NCBI GenBank assembly: GCA_958299035.1
Contig: CATQJL010000001.1
Location: forward strand, 29,801,521 to 29,865,520
DNA from: Cylicocyclus nassatus
Taxonomy: Eukaryota; Nematoda; Chromadorea; Rhabditida; Strongylidae
DNA: 64,000 nt
Direction: 5' to 3'
Shown in pieces: positions 1 to 9,844 of this stretch. The notes under the pieces were generated by a model. The model worked only from the letters and a program-made list of their open reading frames with translations, was not told the DNA's origin and searched no databases. Every line of letters begins with the position of its first letter. Positions within the stretch are counted from its first letter, which is position 1. The position numbers and the translations under genes are program-made.

Positions 1-303
1 TTCATTTCTTATTTTAAGGACAAGCCACTTTCACCCTTGAGATGGTCACAGGTAATTACAAAAAGTATAATTAAGAGCCGTAAAACTGAGCTCAGTAATA
101 TCAGATGGTCTGGGCAAAGTCAAACAAAATTGGCTGTGGTATCAAAAACTGCTTTGGCCTTTTCTACTTTGTTGTGTGTCGTTACTCGCCAAAGTAAGTT
201 TATCCCTTTTAAGGTCTAAAGGGCTTTATTCTGCTGTTGCAGGGGTAACGTTCTTGACGACCATGTTTATACCACAGGAACACCGTGCACTCAATGCAAC
301 TAG
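1..303 (+). CDS. CAP (SCP/TAPS) secreted protein, gene A, 3' end only
   Basis: This is the C-terminal part of a CAP-superfamily protein whose start lies outside the window. Three exons are visible: 1-51 (codon-phased from base 1), 105-193 and 243-303, with GT/AG introns of 53 and 49 nt. The reading frame gives the CAP1 region LRWSQMVWAKSNKIGCG, the CAP2 region FVVCRYSPKGN and a tail ending TPCTQCN then TAG (301-303). Structure and sequence match exons 6-8 of the three complete genes downstream. Compared with them, exon 8 lacks an in-frame 30-nt block, so ten residues including two cysteines are missing before the stop. The CAP1 position that is usually histidine is arginine. The gene is probably translated, but its C-terminal disulphides must differ from those of its paralogues. 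Confidence 0.85.
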
Positions 304-334
304 AACTAGCTACACAAACGCCATCACTTGGTGT

Positions 335-870
335 CATTCAAACCATGGTAGGACTCATCACTATCCCCAGAACCAAAATCAGTTGATAATCCTGTGCCAC
401 TTGGATGAGCATAACCAGAAGTGCAACATTTTGAAAGTTAAGCATCTTATCATCGAAAATGTGAAGGAATGGATAGGCGGCTTTATTCGAGCAATCTCGT
501 TTATCCCCTACGTTTTTTTAGCTTTTCATGAGCTATAAATCAAATTATACTTAACCTATAATCTAGAAAATATAATTTACGTCAGTAAAACAGTTGCACT
601 AGACTAGTTAATTCGCTGGATATAAGTTTAAATTTTGCACATTACCATAAAACTTAGTCCTTTAGTTAGCTAAAAGTCTCTGCCGTATCCTACAGTAATG
701 AAGAGCAGTCGAGCATTTGCATCAAGTTGTGGATACAAGTTGAAGCCAGCTGTACAAATGGTGCCTGAAGGCAGGCAAAAGGTCTTTTTGATTCTTGTCT
801 ATTCGCAGATTCTCTAATTTAAAAATGCTATAAGTTTTTTCTCAAAATTAACTTTCACGACCAAATGACA
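335..870. repeat. Degraded mariner-like repeat downstream of gene A, shared with the DNA downstream of gene B
   Basis: The DNA just after the gene A stop is clearly similar to 14110-14545, just after gene B. Its second half also resembles the inverted-repeat element in intron 3 of gene B (11485-12152), for example around ATCCTACAGTAATGA near 690. It is best read as a decayed copy of that element carried along in the CAP gene duplication. No open frame is conserved between the copies. Confidence 0.5.
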
Positions 871-1727
871 AGCTGGAAATCGTAATTAAAGTAAAGGGAT
901 ATAGCTTTTGCAAAACCCGGAACTAAGCCCCGGGAAAAACTGATAGTTGAAATGGCAAGTAATTTGGTCTCTTTTCCGTAGATTAGGCTTTCGCAACCGT
1001 AAAATCGGTCGTCGCTGATTGCCGCACGCGTGACGTCGCTCAACCGATGCAAGTTAGAACAGCGTACAGGGCTACACTTCTTAATATATGCGTAACGGTA
1101 TGGCACCAAATTGCGTAAATGAACGAATATAGGCTAATGGGGACAAATTAGGAACCAGTATGAAAAACTTATGTGATTGGATGGTGTGCCAAGCTTGTTT
1201 TCCAAAATTTCTCATAATTGGTGAGTGGAAATGTGAATTATGGCTCGTTTTTGAAGCACAGATAGCATTATCGTACGAAACTTGCTACATACACGTTCAA
1301 TAAGTTAGTCCGCATTATTTGTCTAATTTCTTATTCTTAAAGCATTTGGCAAAATGTTTGCATGCGTTCAAATGCTCCAAGTCTGTTCTACCAGATTATT
1401 TTCTCAGTTGATAAAAAGTTAAAGAAAAAATTGACTACAAGCTGAAAAATCTGACAAGACAAAGATTTTATTTTTAAACTTTGTCACGCTGCGTCTCAAA
1501 TGGGTTTAAAGGCTGAAAAAACAGTTCGAAAATTTGCGACATGTATGGATAGAATGCTGTACCTTCCGAGACTATACGTTAGTGCTAAAATATCTCAAGA
1601 ATTCATACTGTACGCTTGAAGATGGGCCTAGTTTTCTACGTCATCGGCGTCAACGTCAGGCATGGGTGCGGGGTGTGCAAATAACTCCAGTTTTCAAGTG
1701 TTACTTTAAAAGATTACTGAGCGAGAA
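871..1727. other. Intergenic DNA, nothing recognised
   Basis: No exon of either gene family, no inverted repeat and no RNA gene was seen. The short frames here have no splice context and no counterpart elsewhere in the window. Confidence 0.4.
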
Positions 1728-1836
1728 ATATTTATACTTATGATGTCCCATGTTCGGCTTTGAATGAATCTTGGCATGGTGATGAATCCTTATGTGCAGT
1801 TGTTAAGCCTTGACCAAGATTGTTACAACTCTTTTA

Positions 1837-1878
1837 TTAGGCTTACGTTTCGGCTGATTCGCCTTCTTCAGAGCCTAA
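1837..1878 (-). ncRNA. Hammerhead-ribozyme-like motif in the PLE1 pseudo-LTR (terminal copy)
   Basis: Read on the - strand, the motif has the core CUGAAGA, a short GGC/GCC stem, then GAAAC and a GUA cleavage triplet, closed by a perfect 7-bp stem UUAGGCU/AGCCUAA. Helix III is only two base pairs, as in minimal hammerheads that work as dimers. Type I hammerhead motifs are known in Penelope-like elements. One extra A follows the CUGAAGA box, so activity is not certain. Confidence 0.6.
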
Positions 1879-2024
1879 AAAGTGAGCAGTAAATGAAATC
1901 TACCCTCCAGTTGTCTTATCGTCACAGGAAAAGGGAAAGTTGTGAATGCCTATAGACAGCTCACCTTAAACCTGCCGAGTGAGGACTGCAGACCACCACT
2001 GACATGCGTTGAGTGACTAATGAG

Positions 2025-4968
2025 CTACGGCACCTGGGTATGAGGGTGTTGGTCAAACCCGCATAACTCCAGGAACGGCGCGAGTTCGTTTGTGATGGCG
2101 ATGCATTCCTCTTTCTTATTCATTTTTGGATTCCTAGCGGAAATCCAGCAGGCTTCTAATGTTTTTCGCGCCGCCACTTCTGATTCTCGCGACAGAATTG
2201 ATATAGAGATATCAAATTCTGCGTTTTGATGGCGCTGCTTACGGTGCGTGCCTAGGGGCGTGGATAATCTCGATCTACGCATCCCATCCATGTGTTCTTT
2301 GATTCTCAGACATAGTGGCCTACCCGTCTCGCCAATGTACTCCTCGCCACATGATTTACAAGTCAAGAGATAGATCACACCTGCGCACATACAGTCCCCT
2401 TGTTTATTGGTAGCGCATATAACGCAATCTGTTGTTGTGCAGGCCTTATCGTATGCTCTATTTCTTACTAAGCGCCGCTTTAGGTTTTGGGGAGGCAACT
2501 TTCGTTCGAGTTCGACAACTTTCGGCAACTTTCGGCGAGTTCGACAACTCGCAACAAATCCTGCAGGCCTGCCTTTCGCACACACGTCCTAATTGCGCTG
2601 CTCAGCCTGTCCGAGATAAAGGGGAAACAAAACGGTACCTTATCACTAGGTTCCCTCTGCAGCCTGACCGCGCGCCGCACTACTTTTCTGGGCCCATATC
2701 CGTTAGCTTGCGCAATCTGGAGTGCCTTACTGACTGATGCGGCTTTAAGAATGCCATCAGATGACACCCTCTTGGCCGTACGAAACATATTTCCAATCAC
2801 GCTGGTTTTTGTACGGATAGGATGCGCAGATGAGTAGTGTATCAAGATATTTTTGCTAGTGGGCTTCCTGTACCAGCTAGTTTTACATTCCCCCCTATTC
2901 AGGCTTATCTGAACATTGAGGAATGGCAACCAGTCGTCTTTTGGTCTTTCCCTGGTGAATCTTATGTCAGCTGATTGCTTGTTGAGTAGATCGAAGCAGA
3001 CATCCATTTCTGCCTGTGTGGGACAAACGATGAGACAATCATCGATGTAGCGGCAGTAGAGGGTGGGTCCGCGGGAAATTTTCTATTTTGGACATGAAGC
3101 TTATAGCTAAGGCAGGTGCCAAGCGTTGCCCCATGGCTAGTCCCCTTAGTTGTTTAAAGTACTGCCCTGACCAGCGGAAAATTGAACAGTCTAAACATCC
3201 TTGTAGTAGCACCATTATTTGCTGGACTGTGAAGCCGAACAAGCTTATGCTGTTGATGTTATCACTTAACAATTCGAATACAGCCTGCAGCGCAGCGGAA
3301 TTTGACACATTAGTATATAATGATGTTACATCAAAGGATTCAATGACCTCGCCGTCACTGAACTGTGTAGTACGCAAGCGTTCTAGTAGGGCGTTTGTAC
3401 TAGTAAGATGCGCGAGAACATATCGCAGCAACTGTGTGAGAATGACGTTAAGGAGCCAGGCAATCCTGTCCGTAGGTCCTCTAACGCTGCTTATAATTGG
3501 TCGAACTTTAAAAACCGTCGGATCCATAGAGGTAAGCAGGTCAGGAGGTATTTTGTGTGTTTTTACAATAACATAGAGGACAGGGCACACTGGTAGGTCA
3601 CACTTGAGTCGCGTTATAATGTTCTTAGCGAGGCCCGCCGTACGCGCTGTTTCCACCCAGAGCCTGTTTAGTTTACGATACTGTTTGGTGAATTCCTTTT
3701 CGGATAATATGCAATATACTGTTTCGTCTTGTAAATGCTGTCTAGTAATTGTGGTCTCTAGCTCCCTAGGCATGATGACGAATTCACCTCCCTTATCGCT
3801 AAGGCCCCGGTCAGACTTCACGCGACTTAATCGTCGCGATCTAATCGCCAAGATTTCCATTCATTTTCATTTCACATTCGAAAATTTCGGGCTGGAAAAG
3901 TATCACAACCGAATTCAAGTTGATTGGCATGGAATGATGTTGTAACAGTTGTCTTGTCGCGATTCAGTCGCGACGATCAAATCGCGTGAAGTCTGCCCGG
4001 GGCCTAACGCTTATTCTGATGACATTTGTACTTACGAGATCCCGTAGTTCCTTGAGACCCCTGATTTGCGCTGGTGTAAGATTCGATTTTTGGTGCATGC
4101 GCATATGTGTTCTAAGTACGCTGAATACTGAGGTAGCGAAAACCCGGAAAGCGGCATCTACTGAGGGCATTGCTTCTTGCGGTTTAAAATACATGGAGGG
4201 GAATGGCACCACCGGCATGGCTATATCTATCGATCGCTGATTGACTTGCTGCGTCTCCACTTTAGCCTTATATCGCAGGCGATCTTGGACATATTGCAGG
4301 CTCCCCACAATTTTTCGTGCAACCGCGGGGGTCATCGATTGCGTAGGCGAGAAAGATGGTCCCAAACTGAGCAAAGAACGCGCACTTGCTGGCAATGTCG
4401 CACCGCCAATCACAGTCACTCGCGATGGATTGAGCTCATTATCACTGATATTATCAAAGTGGTGTTGATCTGACTCACGTACGGTGGTGTCTCTGGGTAA
4501 GATATTAGGCATTCGTGACTGGTTTTCTAACAACTTATCGAACTTTTCCTGTAATTTTGATTTGACAACGGAACGAATAGAATCACAAATACTCTTTGAC
4601 TCACTTTCTATACCCTTCCAAAGACTACTCGGCAGAAATCGCTGACAACTCGATTCTTTTGATATGCACTTCATAATCAACGTATACATATGATCTTTTT
4701 TGGTCTTCAGTGCCGTCCGTAGGAGTTGCAGTTCGAATTGATGTATCTGCCGGCTGTCTTTTGGAAGACCGCATGTCTGGTATAGTCGCTTCTTCTTGAT
4801 GAAGTTTGGGATTAACTGGTGGTCCAGACAACGGTGCAAGAAGTGTGTCGCTTGTCTCGTAGACACTATCTTCTGTCTTAGCGATAGCACTTCCTTTACA
4901 AGTCGAAAGTACTCGGCTGGTACTGTCTTCATGATATCCCATGTTCGGCTTTGAATGAATCTTGGCAT
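2025..4968 (-). pseudogene. PLE1 reverse transcriptase / GIY-YIG polyprotein, disrupted
   Basis: The ORF begins with MPRFIQSRTWD at 4968. The N-terminal region runs to 4005, where it is interrupted by a 202-bp MITE (3803-4004). It resumes with SDKGGEFVIMP and continues with RT motifs FDVTSLYTNV (motif A), GLAMGQRLAPALA (motif B) and YIDD (motif C, codons at 3038-3049). It ends with a C-terminal GIY-YIG endonuclease (GVIYLLTCKSCGEEYIGETG, then CLRIKEH and ARNPKMN). A frameshift lies just before the YIDD codons. A second frame change, near 2490-2560, comes from a local expansion of a TTCGACAACTTTCGG-like repeat. In the family, the RT plus GIY-YIG pair performs target-primed reverse transcription. 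This copy cannot make the full protein. Confidence 0.88.
3803..4004. mobile_element. PIF/Harbinger-like MITE inside the PLE1 ORF
   Basis: This 202-bp element has terminal inverted repeats GGCCCCGGTCAGACTTCACG and its complement, with TAA on both sides (3800-3802 and 4005-4007). A 3-bp TAA/TTA target duplication and GGCC-type termini are characteristic of PIF/Harbinger MITEs. It interrupts an ISVSDKGGEF-type stretch that is intact in PLE2 (ISISDKGGEF), so insertion boundaries and age relative to the PLE are clear. Related fragments lie at 29902-30112 and 31600-31834. Confidence 0.85.
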
Positions 4969-5590
4969 GGTGATGAATCCTTATGTGCAGTTGTTAAGCC
5001 TTGACCAAGATTGTTACAACTCTTTTATTAGGCTTACGTTTCGGCTGATTCGCCTTCTTCAGAGCCTAAAAAGTGAGCAGTAAATGAAATCTACCCTCCA
5101 GTTGTCTTATCGTCACAGGAAAAGGGAAAGTTGTGAATGCCTATAGACAGCTCACCTTAAACCTGCCGAGTGAGGACTGCAGACCACCACTGACATGCGT
5201 TGAGTGACTAATGAGCTACGGCACCTGGGTATGAGGGTGTTGGTCAAACCCGCATAACTCCAGGAACGGCGCGAGTTCGTTTGTGATGGCGATGCATTCC
5301 TCTTTCCTATTCATTTTTGGATTCCTAGCGGAAATCCAGCAGGCTTCTAATGTTTTTCGCGCCGCCACTTCTGATTCTCGCGACAGAATTGATATAGAGA
5401 TATCAAATTCTGCGTTTTGATGGCGCTGCTTACGGTGCGTGCCTAGGGGCGTGGATAATCTCGATCTACGCATCCCATCCATGTGTTCTTTGATTCTCAG
5501 ACATAGTGGCCTACCCGTCTCGCCAATGTACTCCTCGCCACATGATTTACAAGTCAAGAGATAGATCACACCTGCGCACATACAGTCCCC
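4931..5590 (-). pseudogene. PLE1 partial tandem copy: pseudo-LTR plus GIY-YIG fragment
   Basis: This is a near-identical repeat of 1740-2400. It holds the second pseudo-LTR and an open GIY-YIG segment at 5216-5581 (CGEEYIGETGRPLCLRIKEH, ending DQHPHTQVP). It is truncated at its upstream end near 5590. It differs from the main copy at very few positions (one K to R near 5309), which points to one recent insertion event. Confidence 0.85.
5028..5069 (-). ncRNA. Hammerhead-ribozyme-like motif in the internal PLE1 pseudo-LTR
   Basis: This is the same 42-nt motif as at 1837-1878, with the identical CUGAAGA core, GAAAC box, GUA triplet and 7-bp closing stem. Having it in both direct pseudo-LTR copies would let a transcript be cut into unit-length RNA if the motif is active. 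Confidence 0.6.
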
Positions 5591-5693
5591 TTGTTTTATC
5601 TTAGTTGTCTTATTGTCACAGGAAAAGGGAAACTTTCCCTTTTCCTGTGACGATAAGACAACTGGAGGGTAGATTTCATTTACTGCTCACTTT

Positions 5694-5735
5694 TTAGGCT
5701 CTGAAGAAGGCGAATCAGCCGAAACGTAAGCCTAA
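5694..5735 (+). ncRNA. Hammerhead-ribozyme-like motif in the inverted PLE1 pseudo-LTR piece
   Basis: The third copy of the 42-nt motif is on the + strand because this pseudo-LTR fragment is inverted. Core and stem I are unchanged. Confidence 0.6.
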
Positions 5736-5798
5736 TAAAAAAGTTGTAACAATCTTGGTCAAGGCTTAACAACTGCACATAAGGATATTTATACTTAT

Positions 5799-6278
5799 TT
5801 ATTAACGACTACACTTGAAGCGTACCGAGTGAAAGAAGAACTAAAACTAAAAAGGGGATACCAGCTGTTCTCGAAACTCAGGATGAACGGAAACAATCAC
5901 ATACTGAAGTACTGTAAGTAATTACAGAACCAAGTTATCCTGTCATGTGGATTTGCAGGATAAACGAAACCATGCTTCCTTCATTGCGGAATCGAGTGAA
6001 AAAGAGCTTTGTTTGAGGGGTTTGTATACTAACCGCTAAAATCGTTTGAGTCGCAAAATTCTTTTCTTCGAATGGTATCATCTATTCCCCACAGTATAGC
6101 GAGCGGAGCTTTGCCGACGTTTGCCAACGTATGCGCGTGGCAGTTTTTGATAGCTAGAGATTACAAAAACCAATGCTCTAAAGTGGAGTTTCAACAAGTT
6201 TTTCAACGTGTTCAAATGTCTGCAGGGCCCGCCCGCTATACGCATGGGAAACGCCTATACCAATTTTCTTATTTTGCA
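5799..6278. other. Intergenic DNA, nothing recognised
   Basis: No exon, inverted repeat or RNA gene was seen between the PLE1 target duplication and the next foldback element. Confidence 0.35.
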
Positions 6279-7240
6279 TACAGGGTGCGGAAAAAGTACT
6301 GTCCCTCAACATAAAGTTTGAAAAATTGGCTAATTCACAGGCTTTCCTAATAAATTTGGCATAATTCGCAAGATGTGAATATGTATATTCTAGCATTTAA
6401 CAAAAACTGGCTTCAAAATTCACAATTTTACGCGGCGGCGGATCCCTTTTCGCTGCGCATCTCATATCAAATCTTGCAACTTCCCTTTACAAATGTGAAG
6501 AAGTCTGAGGATTTTTGGGAAATTTTTGGTTTGTCAGGCGAACTTGAAAAATTCTCTACTGCTAAAGGAATGCGGTAGTGAATCTCGAAATATTCTAAGT
6601 ATCCAGTCAGCAGTTGCACTAGGAGAAAAGCTGTGAATTCTTCTAACGAGTAAGTGGCTGCGAAGCAACAGAGTGCGATCAGAAAAGGTGGCACAGAGAC
6701 TAGGTATAATCGTTTATCGCTCCAAAATCGTGACGTAGACAAAGTCCATGCTCTTTTCATTATTCCTGCTACTTTTTGTTGGAATCTGAAATTTCGAATC
6801 ATAGTTTGAGTCCAATTCATTAAGCAAGCGCAGTCCTGGCTAGCCTCTTTTTCGAGAATTTTTGCGATTTGCGTGTGGTATAATCTTCCTTATTTAGCCA
6901 AAAAAGAGTCACTTATCTATAATTCATCTATAATGGATGTAGAATATCAAAGAAGGGGTCATGCACTATATAACAGCTTAATTTGAACCTCATGTCAATG
7001 CTGGTGGTATAGTTACGGTCTAAAATCGCGCTTGTATGCTATCGGCGCATCGTTAATGTTCTTGCGCGCTGTTATCACTAGTTCAAACGGACAGAAGGTA
7101 GCAGTTTCTAATCAAACTTATCTTTATCTAATCTCAAGGATCTCGCCTGCGTGTGGGAATCAAAAAAAACTACAGATTTACTTTATCTTTGAGGTATTTC
7201 AGGCGCCAAGTTGGAGGGACAGTACTTTCTCCGCACCCTA
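6279..7240. mobile_element. Mariner-like foldback MITE (TA-flanked)
   Basis: The terminal inverted repeats read CAGGGTGCGGAAAAAGTACT on the left and its near-complement AGTACTTTCTCCGCACCCTA on the right. Each end has TA, the Tc1/mariner target duplication. The element is about 960 bp and shows no convincing transposase, so it is probably non-autonomous. Confidence 0.7.
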
Positions 7241-7330
7241 TATATCTGCTAAGCTCTTTCAACTAGCACTTTCTAGTTCTAAAAGTCCCGAAACCTACAA
7301 AATAAGAGATTATATTATTTTGTAGGTTTG

Positions 7331-8180
7331 TAGGTTGTCCCGAAAGTTTTGTCGGTTTTATCAAACCGCTATAAAACTTTGCACAATGAAGATCTGAATG
7401 AGTTTCAACATGCATTCGATGTAGCTTTTCCTTCTCTCTCTTACGGTTACATTTCCTAGCAACAATCCTGTATGCTTTTTTTTATTTGTTACAATTCTTC
7501 ACCCGTCATTTTTATCTGCCCAAAGTTAGGCTAATTTTTAAGAATTTTATTCCAAAATTTTGGGAAGGACTAAGCATGGCACAAATAGAATTCTCGGGCT
7601 ATACGGTAATATTCTTTGTTTCTCCTAAGTTGCTGTTTCTAGCTTCAAAGAATTATTTCTTCGGAGGTCTCGATTTTTGGCAAAGTCATGAAACACGCAA
7701 CTGCAGCAAAAACATGAAAGATCTTGAAATTTTTGCGAATTGAACTTGATTGCTAATAAACAATAATTACGCGACATAACCAAGTTTAATTTGCCTTGAA
7801 AAATCAGCTTTTTGGAATTTTCGGTAACTTTACGTAGTAGACGTAATCAAAAAGCCGAGGTTGTTCTTAAATAAATAATTATAACGGACATGATAAACGT
7901 GCCCTATGTAATCTAAAGTAAATACAATGTAGCCAAAGATTTGCTCTATGTAACAGTTACTAGAGCTTTTTGGAATACAGGGAATATTTGGGGTTAGTGC
8001 TGAACTGCTCAAAAAACCATGGCCATAATATTGCAAAGACGGGGTAGATCAGAGAGCAGATATACCAGTAAGAAAGAGTATAAAAATTTGAAGTAAATGT
8101 ACCTAGATCGTCCATGAATTGGTGTTCTTTGGGTTTTAGTGAGCGATGAAAAAAACCGACAAAACTTTCGGGACAACCTA
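7331..8180. mobile_element. Mariner-like foldback MITE (TA-flanked)
   Basis: The termini TAGGTTGTCCCGAAAGTTTT (left) and AAAACTTTCGGGACAACCTA (right) are perfect inverted repeats that continue for about 30 bp (through GTCGGTTTT). The TAGGTTGTCCC-type start is shared with the element at 34097-34888. No transposase motif was found inside. A small palindrome built on AAACCTACAAAATAA sits just outside its left end (7289-7328). Confidence 0.8.
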
Positions 8181-9624
8181 ATATAATTATGATCCGCACT
8201 TTTTCTGGAGGGTGACAAAGAGAAATAGGAGAATGATGTCGTTGAAAAGCTGTCAACTACAAATTTTGGAATTGTTCGCCGGATATGCACCAAACTTTTG
8301 AAGCAAAGGTGCAGTGGTTGTAAGGGGAGATTTCAAAATTTGAACGTATGCACCAATCTCGTAAAGCAAAGGTGCGGTGTTGTGAGGGGAGATTTTGAAT
8401 ATTGGTCATTTGCTTTCACGTGCTTGGAAAAAAAATGCTGCAAAAGAGTGTACTTTGAGGCAGAAACTGAGCCATTGCGAAGCATCTCATACTATAGCAA
8501 AGCAAAGAATCTTCCAAGTTTCTATGGCTAGTAGTTGATGGAGGAAACGGCCTCAATCCCTAAATTCGAGGAAAGCTAGAATCATCTGCTTACGAAAAAG
8601 TACCTAATTGCTCAAGAGGTCCCTGGTTACATACGTGATCATCTCCTAACACTTTAAAATAATACGACCCACCGGTGGGTCATACGTATTCTGCCACTCC
8701 GGACGACACAACCCACCGATGGGTCGTAATTTCTGAAGATCTAGCTTTGCCAGTTCTCGATGGAAATTCGCGAGGTTCTGGCACTTGATTAGGATCCAGT
8801 ATCGGGATGCTGTAATGTAGTGCAAAAGTTACGGTAGGTATACCGTATATAGAGATAAATCACAGACTTTGGTTCAATTTCTCCGCAGAATGATGTTGTT
8901 TTGGAATTTCAACTGTACATGAACGAGAAAGGGGCGGGCAAGGAACTGATGTTAGCCCATCAAAATTATCGATTTTATTGATTTTTGCGTTGTTCACCCC
9001 AGGAAGCTAAAATCTAACACATATAGGTTTTGTAGCATTGATTACGAAAATAATCGTCCCAAGTTTTGATACTGACTTCTTACATCAGTTTTTTGATTTT
9101 TAAAATTCTACCGTACTGCTACCGTGACCCCACTGTGGGAAAGTAGTGAACAAAGTGGGCACTATAATTGTGATCAGCATTCGAAATAACCCCAAAACAA
9201 ATTTCTATGAAAATCATCATGATGTTCGTAATGCCAATAACTGAAATAAATCATTGGTAACTAGCGCCTTCCATGACCCCTCTAGGAAAATTCTTCGAGA
9301 CATGTTTTGATTTTTTTCCAAAAAAGACTACCATTTCGGGCAATACGACCCACATGTGGGTAGTGAACTTGACAGAAAGGCGAATTTTGACGAAAAAAGG
9401 CTTTGATCCATGCGGCAGTAATCGAAAAATCAGTCTTGTTGTGAATGTGTTGGATCTTGGCGCCTTCGAATTTCCTACGAATGTACTGTTTTTTTTGTGT
9501 GTTCTTCATTAGGCGCAATTATTTGGTGGATTTAATTTATCGCATATATTGACACTGATTCTTCCATCTGAGTTATGATATAAAAACCCCAAAAGTGGGT
9601 ACAGTGGTATGATTCAAATGAAAT
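8181..9624. repeat. Gene-free stretch with scattered CCCAC..GTGGG palindromes
   Basis: No gene was seen. The stretch holds a perfect 16-bp palindrome GACCCACCGGTGGGTC (8666-8681) and an inverted partner ACCCACCGATGGGTCG (8711-8726). Related palindromes lie near 9127 (CCCCACTGTGGG) and 9348 (GACCCACATGTGGGT). They could be remnants of one inverted-repeat element or protein-binding sites; the sequence does not decide. Confidence 0.45.
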
Positions 9625-9844
9625 TCTATGCACGAATAATTTCCTTGCAGATCGCAAACAATGGGCAGATATTTCAGAAAAGGACTCATATGAGAAACAT
9701 TCATTTTGCATCAATACACATCAGAGGTTCATGTATAATTCCCGATCAGAAAAATTTACATCTAAATGCACTGTGAATAGCGAGTATAACCCCTTTGCTT
9801 CTATAAAAGCAGTCCTAAGGGTGTCTCCAACAAACAGCTCTGAA
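9625..9844 (+). promoter_or_regulatory. Promoter of CAP gene B
   Basis: A TATA box TATAAAAG lies at 9802-9809, 36 bp before the ATG. The upstream block, including TCTAAATGCA.TGTGAATAGC and CCCCTTTGCTTC, is shared with gene D (23148-23369) and more weakly with gene E. The short leader ends CAACAAACAGCTCTGAA; the AAACAG could serve as a spliced-leader acceptor, which is inference. Confidence 0.7.

Larger units (their letters stand above)
1742..5784 (-). mobile_element. Penelope-like retroelement PLE1, complete insertion with target duplication
   Basis: The element lies on the - strand and is flanked by a perfect 14-bp target duplication ATATTTATACTTAT (1728-1741 and 5785-5798). In element order it has a truncated pseudo-LTR in inverted orientation (5784 to about 5636), a 5'-truncated partial copy with a GIY-YIG domain (about 5590 to 4970), then the full copy with its ORF (4968 to 2025) and the terminal pseudo-LTR (about 2024 to 1742). 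The junction at 5600-5660 is a palindrome where two pseudo-LTR segments meet head to head. Tandem or inverted truncated extra copies are typical of Penelope-like elements. The ORF is broken, so this copy is inactive. Confidence 0.88.
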
